A stretch of DNA of 43,560 nt from an uncultured Eubacteriales bacterium (lineage in GTDB: Bacteria; Bacillota; Clostridia; Oscillospirales; CAG-382). Of this stretch, positions 14,833 through 22,583 are shown one piece after another. Position 1 is the stretch's first letter. Each line of letters begins with the position of its first letter. The translations under genes were made by a program, and so were the position numbers. The DNA is taken from contig CAKSCN010000004.1 of assembly GCA_934444485.1 (NCBI GenBank), positions 1-43,560 of the forward strand. Direction: 5' to 3'. The notes beneath the pieces were generated by a model. The model ran no database searches, was not told the origin of the DNA, and saw nothing but the letters and a program-made list of their open reading frames with translations.

Positions 14833-15825
14833 TTACTCCGCAGAAATCTCGTCGATAAGCTTCAGCTCTTCGTCGGTGAAGCGAGTGTTTTCGAGAGCCT
14901 TGATGTTGTCAAGTATCTGCGACGGCTTCGACGCACCTATAAGCACGCTCGTTACAATGCCGTCGCGCAGTATCCACGCAAGCGACATCTCCGCAAGCGT
15001 CTGACCTCTCTTTTTCGCAAGCTCGTTCAGCTTTTTTATCTGTTCGAGACGCTTCTCGGTCAAAGCCGCCTCCTTGAGATATCTGCCGTCCTTCTTCATG
15101 CGGCTGTCCTCGGGAATGCCGTGAAGATACTTGTCGGTGAGAAGTCCCTGCTCGAGAGGACAGAACGCAATTATTCCCTTGCCGAGTCTTGCGCTCGTCT
15201 CTTTAAGACCGTTGTTTTCGACGGTGCGGTCGAGAATGGAGTAGCGGTTCTGATTTATCACAAAAGGCACGTGAAGCTCGTCAAGAATCTTCGACGCTTT
15301 TTCAAGCCTTTCGCCGTCGTAGTTTGAAAGTCCCGCATAAAGAGCCTTGCCGGAATTTACAGCCTGCGCAAGCGCACCCATCGTTTCCTCGAGAGGTGTG
15401 TCGGGGTCGGGTCTGTGGTGGTAGAATATGTCAACATACTCAAGACCGAGACTCTTAAGGCTTCTGTCGAGACTTGCGAGAAGATATTTTCTGCTTCCGT
15501 GGTCGCCGTAAGGACCGGGCCACATATCGTAGCCTGCCTTGGTGCTAATGATAAGCTCGTCACGGTAAGCCGAGAAGTTGTCACGGAGAAGCCTGCCGGC
15601 GTTCTTTTCTGCGCTTCCGTAGGGCGGACCGTAGTTGTTGGCAATGTCAAAATGCGTGATACCGTTGTCAAAGGCGGTGAACAGAAGCTCTTTCATTCCG
15701 TCGTAGCTTGCGTTGTCGCCGAAATTGTGCCAGAGACCTATGGACACTGCCGGAAGAAGCAGTCCGCTCTTGCCCAAACGGTTGTAGGTCATTTTTTCGT
15801 AGCGTTTCTCGTTTGCAATGTACAT
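14833..15825 (-). CDS. Aldo/keto reductase (YghZ/MgrA-like)
   Basis: The 330-residue protein folds as an aldo/keto reductase TIM barrel. It shows NNYGPPYGSAEKNAGRLL (with the catalytic tyrosine), LIISTKAGYDMWPGPYGDHG (catalytic lysine), VDIFYHHRPDPDTPLEETM (catalytic histidine) and GIIAFCPLEQGLLTDKYL. The NADPH-binding end is SVLIGASKPSQILDN. The pattern and length match the L-glyceraldehyde-3-phosphate reductase / methylglyoxal reductase branch, which detoxifies short aldehydes. That would fit an organism handling aldehydes, but the link to the BMC locus 11 kb away is only suggestive. It has its own promoter at 15869-15898. Confidence 0.94.
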   Translation of the reverse strand: MYIANEKRYEKMTYNRLGKSGLLLPAVSIGLWHNFGDNASYDGMKELLFTAFDNGITHFDIANNYGPPYGSAEKNAGRLLRDNFSAYRDELIISTKAGYDMWPGPYGDHGSRKYLLASLDRSLKSLGLEYVDIFYHHRPDPDTPLEETMGALAQAVNSGKALYAGLSNYDGERLEKASKILDELHVPFVINQNRYSILDRTVENNGLKETSARLGKGIIAFCPLEQGLLTDKYLHGIPEDSRMKKDGRYLKEAALTEKRLEQIKKLNELAKKRGQTLAEMSLAWILRDGIVTSVLIGASKPSQILDNIKALENTRFTDEELKLIDEISAE

Positions 15826-15868
15826 TCTTTTTTACCGTCCTTTCGGTTGAGTTTTATCTTACAAGGAC

Positions 15869-15898
15869 AGTATACCACGCAGAAAAGGAAATAATCAA
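15869..15898 (-). promoter_or_regulatory. Promoter of the aldo/keto reductase gene
   Basis: On the minus strand, TTGATT (15898-15893), an 18-base spacer and TATACT (15874-15869), about 45 bases before the start codon. Confidence 0.7.
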
Positions 15899-15930
15899 GG
15901 CTTTATCTGTGAACTGAATGAAACAGACGC

Positions 15931-16743
15931 TCACATTTGGTAGAACTTTTCTATTTCTCCTTTAAGCTCTTCGATGATTTTCTTTTCGAGCCTCGATATG
16001 TAGGACTGCGATATTCCGAGAGCCTCCGCAACCTCCTTCTGCGTTTTTTCTCCGGCGTTCGTTCCAATGCCGAAGCGCATCTTGATTATCGCACGGTCAC
16101 GGTCGCAAAGCTTTTCGACGGCACGCCTTATGAAGTCCCGCTCCTCCTCCTCTTCAATTCCCCTGTATACCGTGTCGGCGTCGGTTCCGAGAACGTCGGA
16201 CAGAAGAAGCTCGTTTCCGTCACGGTCAACATTGAGCGGCTCGTCGAGGGAAATCTCGTTCCGAAGTCCCTGCGTCTTTCTTATGTACATGAGTATCTCG
16301 TTTTCGATGCAGCGGGAGGCGTAGGTCGCAAGCTTTATGTTTTTCTCCGGGTGAAACGTGTTTATCGCCTTTATAAGACCTATCGTTCCTATGGAAATGA
16401 GATCCTCAAGTCCCGTACCCGTGTTCTCAAACTTTTTCGCAATGTAAACCACAAGCCGCAGATTGTGCTCTATGAGAAGCTGTCTCGCCTCTGCCGCCGC
16501 CTCGCACGGTTCTCCCGGCATGAGCGCCGCAAGACAACGCTGTTCCTCCGTACCTGTGAGGGGAGCCGGAAGCTTTGCCGCACCGTTTACATAGTGTACT
16601 TCACTTCGGAAAAAGCGTCCGAAAAACGTCCGGAGAACAGTGCCGCCGTGCAGCATAAGCGCAAGCTTTGTTATGGGTGAAAGCCCGGTACTGTGCCGTG
16701 TTGAACCGGAGCGTGAGGTTTCTTCTTTTGTGTAAGTGTTCAC
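15931..16743 (-). CDS. sigE: Pro-sigma-E, mother-cell sporulation sigma factor
   Basis: I chose the GTG at 16741-16743 because AAAGGA lies eight bases upstream. The ATG 13 codons earlier would overlap spoIIGA and has no ribosome site. The protein is about 270 residues. Core regions closely follow sigma-E: LLIEHNLRLVVYIAKKFENT, DLISIGTIGLIKAINTF, KLATYASRCIENEILMYIRK, the region 3 start DEPLNVDRDGNELLLSDVLG, and the region 4 helix-turn-helix TQKEVAEALGISQSYISRLE. The pro-peptide boundary region reads FFRSEVHYVNG, parallel to SDEVYYIGG in the Bacillus protein. The pro-region is about 20 residues longer than the 27 residues in B. subtilis. Sigma-E is made inactive and is cleaved by SpoIIGA, encoded just upstream. 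Confidence 0.95.
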   Translation of the reverse strand: MNTYTKEETSRSGSTRHSTGLSPITKLALMLHGGTVLRTFFGRFFRSEVHYVNGAAKLPAPLTGTEEQRCLAALMPGEPCEAAAEARQLLIEHNLRLVVYIAKKFENTGTGLEDLISIGTIGLIKAINTFHPEKNIKLATYASRCIENEILMYIRKTQGLRNEISLDEPLNVDRDGNELLLSDVLGTDADTVYRGIEEEEERDFIRRAVEKLCDRDRAIIKMRFGIGTNAGEKTQKEVAEALGISQSYISRLEKKIIEELKGEIEKFYQM

Positions 16744-16771
16744 TGTTACCGTCCTTTCTGCCGAATCGGCA

Positions 16772-17584
16772 TTATACAACAAGCGATGCCGGGATTATGC
16801 CGTCGTTGCCGCCGAAATCGCTGTCGGCCTGCGAGAGCGCCACAGTCGCCTCTATCGTTACAAAACCGCCGCCCTGCGACTTTACCGATACTCTCTCGGG
16901 GACAAGACCGTAAAGCATACCCGTCCCTCCGGCAAAGGACGCCGGAATTATCCTCGGCTTCGCCGCCGAAAGAGGGACAAGGTCGCTTGAACGGAGCTTC
17001 TCCGCAATTTCAGGAAAAACCTTTCCCGAGAGGATTATCACGCCGTTGCCGTTGTACGGATCCCTTAAAAGATTGCCGCTGTCGCATAAAAGCCGCACTT
17101 TTTTCTCGTTTCCGCAGAGCGTAATGCCGCATTCCGCCGTTTCCGCCGACCTTGCACGCCGCCCTCTTGCGCATAACTCACGTATCGCAAAGCACCCGAG
17201 AGCCGCCGCCGCAATTACCGCACCGAAACGGGGAGCCGCACGCCGTCCCGACAAACTGTATACCGCCTCGAGACAGCCGCCGAGAAGCAGATTTGCCGAG
17301 TAAAACGACACCACCGAGAGAAGAAGAGTGCGCACACGCTTCGCACCACCGTAAGCGCAGAAGCACATGAGACACGCCGCCGCAAACCCCACCGCCGCCG
17401 AGAGAAGTCCCGAGAGTCCGTAGTACGCCGCCGCAACCGAATAAAGTCCCCCGAGTATCGACGCAATTGTTATTCCGGATTTTGTCACACGCTGACCGCA
17501 TATTCTTCCTCCGGCGTAAAGAGAGAGTGCGTCAACGCAGAAATTTATTATAAAGAGAGAGTCTGCGTAAATTGTCTTTTCCAT
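16772..17584 (-). CDS. spoIIGA: Sigma-E processing aspartic protease
   Basis: This 270-residue protein has five hydrophobic helices in its first 135 residues, beginning with TIYADSLFIINFCVDALSLY, which is very typical of SpoIIGA. A short basic linker follows, then a soluble protease domain with the active-site motif LLCDSGNLLRDP (Asp168) and VIILSGKVF. In the family, the membrane domain sits in the septum and the protease dimer cleaves pro-sigma-E after a forespore signal from SpoIIR. The C-terminal substrate-recognition part (KPRIIPASFAGGTGMLYGLV, then VTIEATVALSQ) is recognisable. The protein is slightly shorter than the Bacillus one. sigE starts 28 bases downstream, as in other spore formers. 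Confidence 0.94.
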   Translation of the reverse strand: MEKTIYADSLFIINFCVDALSLYAGGRICGQRVTKSGITIASILGGLYSVAAAYYGLSGLLSAAVGFAAACLMCFCAYGGAKRVRTLLLSVVSFYSANLLLGGCLEAVYSLSGRRAAPRFGAVIAAAALGCFAIRELCARGRRARSAETAECGITLCGNEKKVRLLCDSGNLLRDPYNGNGVIILSGKVFPEIAEKLRSSDLVPLSAAKPRIIPASFAGGTGMLYGLVPERVSVKSQGGGFVTIEATVALSQADSDFGGNDGIIPASLVV

Positions 17585-17619
17585 GAGGCGACTGTCCTTT
17601 TTGCGTTTTTCACGCTATG

Positions 17620-17644
17620 ATTATACACCGCAGAGCCTGTCGAA
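17620..17644 (-). promoter_or_regulatory. spoIIG promoter region with a Spo0A box
   Basis: A minus-strand TATAAT lies at 17625-17620, 36 bases before the spoIIGA start. The heptamer TGTCGAA, an exact match to the Spo0A box, lies on the plus strand at 17638-17644, covering the -35 zone of this promoter. Sigma-A promoters activated by Spo0A at this position are known for spoIIG. No consensus -35 is visible, as expected for an activated promoter. Confidence 0.65.
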
Positions 17645-17697
17645 ACGGCGTGAAACAAGCGATGAACTTTCATATTTGCAAAGTTTCAAAAATTGTG

Positions 17698-17726
17698 TTG
17701 ATTTTTTGCGGAATGTTTGGTACAAT
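17698..17726 (+). promoter_or_regulatory. Promoter of the rRNA methyltransferase gene
   Basis: TTGATT (17698-17703), a 17-base spacer and TACAAT (17721-17726), about 38 bases before the GTG start. Confidence 0.7.
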
Positions 17727-17763
17727 GTTTACCTACAGACAATCTGCAAAGTGAGGAATAACC

Positions 17764-18996
17764 GTGGATAATACAAAAAGAGCTTTCGCAAAAGCAACCA
17801 TTACTCCCAAGGGCGAGAGAATGCTCCGAGAGGGACACCCGTGGGTCTATGCCGACGAGGTCACAAATACTCCCGACGCCGCCGACGGAGACCTTGTGGA
17901 CGTTTACTCCGCAAAGGACAGATACCTCGGCACGGGCTTTATCAACAGCCGCTCGAAAATAAGAATAAGAGTCATCTCGGATAACGCAAACGATAAGTTT
18001 GACGAAGCGTTCTTTGAAAGACGTGTAAAATACGCCGTAGACTACAGACGGTGCGTCATGGGAGACGACTTTTCGGCGTGCCGTCTTATCTTCGGAGAAG
18101 CCGACCGATTCCCCGGACTTACCGTTGACCGCTTCGGAAGCATACTCGTGGCTCAAACGCTTTCCCTCGGCATCGAGAAGAGAAAGGACATTATCTTTCC
18201 CGCACTCGTAAATTACCTTCGTGAATGCGGAGAAAAAATCGACGCCGTGTATGAGAGAAACGACGTCGCAATACGTGAGCTTGAGGGAATGAGCGAGTAT
18301 AAGGCGTTCTACACCGCAAAAGGACTCGACCTTGCGGACAACCTCGACGGCTTCTGCGAGATAACCGAGAACGGCATTAAGTATACCGTCGATTACATAA
18401 ACGGTCAGAAAACCGGCTTTTTCCTCGACCAGAAGTACAACCGCATGGCGATACGCAAGATTGCAAGGGGAAAGCGTGTCCTCGACTGCTTCACGCACAC
18501 GGGAGCTTTCGCACTCAATGCTGCGGCGGCAAATGCCGAGTCGGTGACGGCGGTCGATGTGTCCGAGCTTGCTCTTGAAGCCGCAGGCAAAAACGCCGCC
18601 CTCAACGGCTTTACCAATTTTCACACTCTCAAAGCCGACGTTTTCGAGCTTCTTACAAATATGATGAGCGAAAAGAAGCACGATTACGACTTCATAATCC
18701 TCGACCCTCCGGCGTTCACCAAGAGCCGATCCACCGTAAAGGACGCATACCGGGGCTATAAGGACATAAATTACCGTGCGATGAAGATACTCCCGAGAGG
18801 AGGATATCTCGCAACCTGTTCCTGCTCGCACTTCATGCCGAACGAGCTTTTTGTGAAAATGCTCCATGACGCCGCACGTGACGCCGCAGTGTCCCTCAGA
18901 CAGATTGAAGCACGTCAGCAGTCGCCCGACCACCCCATTCTGTGGAACGTCCCCGAGACCGACTACCTTAAGTTTTACATCTTCCAGATTGTTTGA
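17764..18996 (+). CDS. Class I SAM-dependent rRNA methyltransferase (RlmI-like)
   Basis: The 410-residue protein uses a GTG start after GAGGAAT. It begins with a PUA-like RNA-binding domain (about residues 8-75: LREGHPWVYADEVTNTPDAA, then YLGTGFINSRSKIRIRV). A linker follows with DRFPGLTVDRFG, and then a Rossmann methyltransferase: FFLDQKYNRM, RVLDCFTHTGAFALNAAAA (SAM motif I), VTAVDVSELAL, the catalytic IILDPPAFTKS, and the cysteine-bearing ATCSCSHFM. This order is that of RlmI, which makes m5C1962 in 23S rRNA, and its Gram-positive relatives. The nucleotide modified here is inferred from the family only. It stands alone on its own promoter. Confidence 0.93.
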   Translation: MDNTKRAFAKATITPKGERMLREGHPWVYADEVTNTPDAADGDLVDVYSAKDRYLGTGFINSRSKIRIRVISDNANDKFDEAFFERRVKYAVDYRRCVMGDDFSACRLIFGEADRFPGLTVDRFGSILVAQTLSLGIEKRKDIIFPALVNYLRECGEKIDAVYERNDVAIRELEGMSEYKAFYTAKGLDLADNLDGFCEITENGIKYTVDYINGQKTGFFLDQKYNRMAIRKIARGKRVLDCFTHTGAFALNAAAANAESVTAVDVSELALEAAGKNAALNGFTNFHTLKADVFELLTNMMSEKKHDYDFIILDPPAFTKSRSTVKDAYRGYKDINYRAMKILPRGGYLATCSCSHFMPNELFVKMLHDAARDAAVSLRQIEARQQSPDHPILWNVPETDYLKFYIFQIV

Positions 18997-19084
18997 CGAA
19001 TACCGCCAAAACTTTTTACATTTATCGCTTTAAGATACACATACAGACTGCTATAATGGTGAAAACTCGAAAGGGGAGACGCAC

Positions 19085-19612
19085 ATGAAAAAGTGCCTTG
19101 TTGTCGTTGATTATCAGAACGACTTTGTAAACGGTTCTCTCGGCTTTCCGAAAGCGGCGGAGCTTGACAAGGGTATTGCCGAAAGAATAAGAGAATACAG
19201 AAAAAACGGTGACGACGTCGTGTTCACTCTTGATACGCATCCCGAAAACTACTCCGACACCTACGAGGGGAAGCACCTTCCCGTGCCGCACTGTATCGAC
19301 GGTACCGACGGACATAAGCTTTACGGCGAGGTCGGAAAAGAATACAGCGAAAAAACCGACCGCACCTTCAAAAAGTACACCTTCGGTTCGGATGAGCTTT
19401 TCGCATACCTTAAAAGCTCCGGCTATTCCGAGATTGAGCTTTGCGGAGTCGTGACAAATATATGCGTCATATCAAACGCCGTCATCGCAAAGACCGCCTG
19501 CCCGGAAATCGATATTACGGTAAACGCCTCTCTCTGCGCTTCAAACGACGACTCACTCCACACAGCCGCACTTGATGTCATGAGAAGCTTTCAGATAAAC
19601 GTGATTTCTTAA
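19085..19612 (+). CDS. pncA: Nicotinamidase
   Basis: The 175-residue isochorismatase-fold amidase has a complete catalytic triad: Asp in VVDYQNDF, Lys in the KKYTFGS region and Cys in GVVTNICV. It also has the metal site around LDTHPENYSDTYEGKHLPVPHC. It converts nicotinamide to nicotinate. The next gene, 30 bases downstream, encodes nicotinate phosphoribosyltransferase, so the pair forms the deamidating NAD salvage route. The GTCATSN-type isochorismatase hallmark is replaced by VVTNICV as in PncA. A TATAAT lies about 35 bases upstream as a likely -10, with a poor -35. Confidence 0.95.
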   Translation: MKKCLVVVDYQNDFVNGSLGFPKAAELDKGIAERIREYRKNGDDVVFTLDTHPENYSDTYEGKHLPVPHCIDGTDGHKLYGEVGKEYSEKTDRTFKKYTFGSDELFAYLKSSGYSEIELCGVVTNICVISNAVIAKTACPEIDITVNASLCASNDDSLHTAALDVMRSFQINVIS

Positions 19613-19642
19613 CCGCCCGCTTTCAAAAAGGAGAAACAAAGC

Positions 19643-21094
19643 ATGAATACAGCAATCGAAAAGAATCTCACAATGCTCTGTGATTTTTATGAGCTTACCA
19701 TGGGCAACGGCTACTTTAAGAACGGCTTTTACAAAAAGACAGTGTACTTCGACGTCTTCTTCAGAGACGTTCCCGACGGCGGAGGATACGCTATAGCCGC
19801 AGGTCTCGAACAGGTCGTCGATTACATCAAGAACCTGCACTTTTCGGAAAACGACACAGAGTATCTGCGCTCAAAGGGAATATTTGACGAGGGCTTCCTC
19901 GAATACCTCCGCAACTTCCGCTTCACCGGCGATATCTATGCCGTCCCCGAGGGAACTCCCATATTCCCCCACGAACCTATTTTCACCGTTAGAGCGCCGG
20001 CAATAGAGGCTCAGCTTATAGAAACCTTCGTGCTTCTGTCGCTCAACCATCAGTCGCTCATCGCCACCAAGACAAACCGCATCGTCCGTGCCGCAGAGGG
20101 AAGAACCGTGCTTGAATTCGGCTCACGCCGTGCGCAGGGAGCAGACGGCGCAACAATAGGAGCAAGAGCGGCGTATATAGGCGGCTGTGCCGGAACTGCG
20201 TGTACGCTTACCGACGAACTCTACGGCGTGCCGGCAGGCGGAACAATGGCGCATTCGTGGATACAGATGTTTGATACCGAGTACGAAGCGTTCAAAACCT
20301 ACTGCGAGATTTATCCCACAAACGCCGTGCTTCTCGTCGATACCTACAATACCCTGAAAAGCGGCATACCCAACGCCATACGTGCGTTCAAAGAGGTGCT
20401 TGTGCCAAAAGGCATCACGAATTTCGGCATACGTCTCGATTCCGGAGATATATCGTACCTCTCTAAAAAGGCACGCAAAATGCTTGACGACGCAGGACTC
20501 ACTACCTGTAAGATAGTCGCCTCGAATTCGCTTGACGAGTACCTTATCCGGGACCTCATGATGCAGGGCGCAAAGATAGATACCTTCGGAGTCGGCGAAC
20601 GCCTTATCACGGCAAAAAGCTCCCCTGTTTTCGGAGGCGTGTATAAGCTTGCGGCGGTCGAGGACGAAAACGGAAACATCATCCCGAAGATAAAGATAAG
20701 CGAAAATACCGCAAAGATAACCAATCCTCACTTCAAGAAGGTGTACCGTTACTATGACCGTGAGAGCGGCAAAGCGATAGCGGACGAGATATGCGTTCAC
20801 GACGAAATTGTTTCCGACAACGAGCCGCATACGATATTCGACCCCAACGCCGTCTGGAAAACAAAGACTCTCACCGACTTTACCGCACGTGAGCTTCTTG
20901 TGCCGATCTTCAAAAACGGAGAGTGCGTGTATGAGCTTCCGTCTCTTTCCGAGATAAAAGCATACTGCGCCGCCGAGGTTGACGGACTCTGGGACGAGGT
21001 AAAGCGTTTTGAGAATCCTCACGAATACTACGTTGACCTCTCCGAAAAGCTCTGGAACATCAAGAATAAGCTTTTGGCAGAGAATAAGGGTTAA
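19643..21094 (+). CDS. pncB: Nicotinate phosphoribosyltransferase
   Basis: This 483-residue protein is a type II phosphoribosyltransferase: LTMLCDFYELTMGNGYFKNG at the N-terminus, the signature VLEFGSRRAQGADGA, GTMAHSWIQMF, the PRPP/Mg region FGIRLDSGDISYLSKKAR and FGVGERLITAKSSPVFGGVY. It makes nicotinate mononucleotide from nicotinate and PRPP with ATP. The start follows AAAGGAGAAAC. It is the second gene after pncA, and nadE elsewhere in the window completes the last step of NAD synthesis. A strong terminator follows. Length and motifs are intact. Confidence 0.96.
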   Translation: MNTAIEKNLTMLCDFYELTMGNGYFKNGFYKKTVYFDVFFRDVPDGGGYAIAAGLEQVVDYIKNLHFSENDTEYLRSKGIFDEGFLEYLRNFRFTGDIYAVPEGTPIFPHEPIFTVRAPAIEAQLIETFVLLSLNHQSLIATKTNRIVRAAEGRTVLEFGSRRAQGADGATIGARAAYIGGCAGTACTLTDELYGVPAGGTMAHSWIQMFDTEYEAFKTYCEIYPTNAVLLVDTYNTLKSGIPNAIRAFKEVLVPKGITNFGIRLDSGDISYLSKKARKMLDDAGLTTCKIVASNSLDEYLIRDLMMQGAKIDTFGVGERLITAKSSPVFGGVYKLAAVEDENGNIIPKIKISENTAKITNPHFKKVYRYYDRESGKAIADEICVHDEIVSDNEPHTIFDPNAVWKTKTLTDFTARELLVPIFKNGECVYELPSLSEIKAYCAAEVDGLWDEVKRFENPHEYYVDLSEKLWNIKNKLLAENKG

Positions 21095-21110
21095 CCCATA
21101 ATAAAAAATT

Positions 21111-21152
21111 GAGCCTCTCCGTTTTTGCTTTTTACGGAAAGGCTCTTTTTTA
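21111..21152. terminator. Bidirectional terminator between pncB and gatB
   Basis: GAGCCT...TCCGT (21111-21121) pairs with ACGGA...AGGCTC (21134-21145), followed by seven T on the plus strand. An A-rich tract before the stem provides T on the minus strand. It overlaps the gatB stop by a few bases. Confidence 0.85.
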
Positions 21153-22583
21153 TGCTTTCAGTTTTTCTTCGACAAGCTCTGCCGCCGTTTTCGGATCAAT
21201 CTTGCCGCCCGAGAGCGACATTGCAAGTCCGACTATCGATTTTGCCGCCGAGGTTTTGCCGTTTTTGAAGTCCGATACCGCCTTTGCGGATTTTTCGAGT
21301 GCTTCTTTGACAAAACGCAGAATCTCGTCCCTGTCTGTTATCATGTACATATCTTTACGCTCGGCGACGGCGCACGGTTCTTCTCCCGACTCCGCACACA
21401 GCTTCGTGAGCTTCTTTGCCGCCCCGGCGCTTATCTTTCCGTCCGACTGCATACGGTAAATCTCGGCGAAGTGCTCTGCCGCAATGCATGACGTTCCTTT
21501 TTCACCGGCGAATATAAAAGAGAGCGACGCCGTGTAAAACTTGGAAAATCCGGACGTTGAACCGCCGCCTCCGACAAAGGTCAGAGCTTCGTCGAAAAAG
21601 TCGGAGAATCTTCGCTCGCCGAGAATCACAGCCGCATCCTCGGACGAAATGCCTGCCGCAAGATAACGCCTCTCACGAATATCCGGGAACTCCGGGAGGG
21701 ATAAACGGAGCGCTTCAATTTCACTTTCAGCAAGAACAATATCGCCTATATCCGGCTCGTCGAAAAAGCGGTAGTCCGCACGGCTCTCCTTCGGACGCAT
21801 GGAATAGGTTTTGCCGGTGTTCTCGTCATAACGCCTTGTTTCAAGCTCGACTCTGCCGCCGCTTTCGAGAAGCTCCGCCTGACGTGTGTATTCGTACTCT
21901 ATTGCCTCCTCCATGAAGCGGAAGGAGTTTATGTTCTTTATCTCGGCACGCACTCCGAGAGTCTTTTCGCCCTTTTTGCGCACCGATATGTTGACATCGC
22001 ACCGAAGAGACCCCTCATTCATCTTGCAGTCCGAAATTCCCGCATAGACAAGCCGTGAGCGCAGCTTTTTTACAAACCTCGATGTCTCCGCAGCGCTTCT
22101 GAGATCCGGCTCGGTCACAATCTCCGCAAGAGGTATTCCGCAGCGGTTGAAATCGACGTAAGTTCCGCCGTTTTCGTGAATGAGCTTGCCGGCGTCCTCT
22201 TCAAGATGAATGCGTGTAATTCCCACAGTTTTCGGCAAACCGTCGTCGCCCGTTATTTCTATGCCGCCGCAAACGCACAGCGGACTTTCGTCCTGCGATA
22301 TCTGATAAGCCTTGGGAAGATCGGGGTAGAAGTAGTTCTTTCTCGCAAAGCGTGAAACTTCGGCGATTTTACAACCGAGAGCAAGCCCGGCAAGAGCCGT
22401 TTTTCTCACCGCCTCACCGTTCGGTACGGGAAGAGTCCCCGGAAAACCCATGCAAACGGGACAGCACTGCGTGTTCGCCGCCGCACCGAAGCCCGTGCCG
22501 CATGAGCAGAACATTTTCGACGCCGTCGTAAGCTCAACGTGTATCTCGAGTCCGATGACCGCCTCGTAATTGTTTCTTGTCAT
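21150..22583 (-). CDS. gatB: Asp-tRNA(Asn)/Glu-tRNA(Gln) amidotransferase subunit B
   Basis: The 477-residue protein starts EAVIGLEIHVELTTASKMFC and carries the GatB cradle motifs: CPVCMGFPGTLPVPN, RKNYFYPDLPKAYQISQ, the Mg/kinase-site region IHLEEDAGKLIHENG, DFNRCGIPLAEIVTEPDL and GSLRCDVNISVR. The C-terminal YqeY-like tail domain is present to residue 477. GatB phosphorylates the mischarged tRNA and transfers ammonia produced by GatA. Its ATG overlaps the gatA stop by four bases (ATGA), indicating coupled translation in a gatCAB operon. Cysteine pairs (CSC, CCPVC) suggest a structural zinc. Confidence 0.97.
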   Translation of the reverse strand: MTRNNYEAVIGLEIHVELTTASKMFCSCGTGFGAAANTQCCPVCMGFPGTLPVPNGEAVRKTALAGLALGCKIAEVSRFARKNYFYPDLPKAYQISQDESPLCVCGGIEITGDDGLPKTVGITRIHLEEDAGKLIHENGGTYVDFNRCGIPLAEIVTEPDLRSAAETSRFVKKLRSRLVYAGISDCKMNEGSLRCDVNISVRKKGEKTLGVRAEIKNINSFRFMEEAIEYEYTRQAELLESGGRVELETRRYDENTGKTYSMRPKESRADYRFFDEPDIGDIVLAESEIEALRLSLPEFPDIRERRYLAAGISSEDAAVILGERRFSDFFDEALTFVGGGGSTSGFSKFYTASLSFIFAGEKGTSCIAAEHFAEIYRMQSDGKISAGAAKKLTKLCAESGEEPCAVAERKDMYMITDRDEILRFVKEALEKSAKAVSDFKNGKTSAAKSIVGLAMSLSGGKIDPKTAAELVEEKLKA

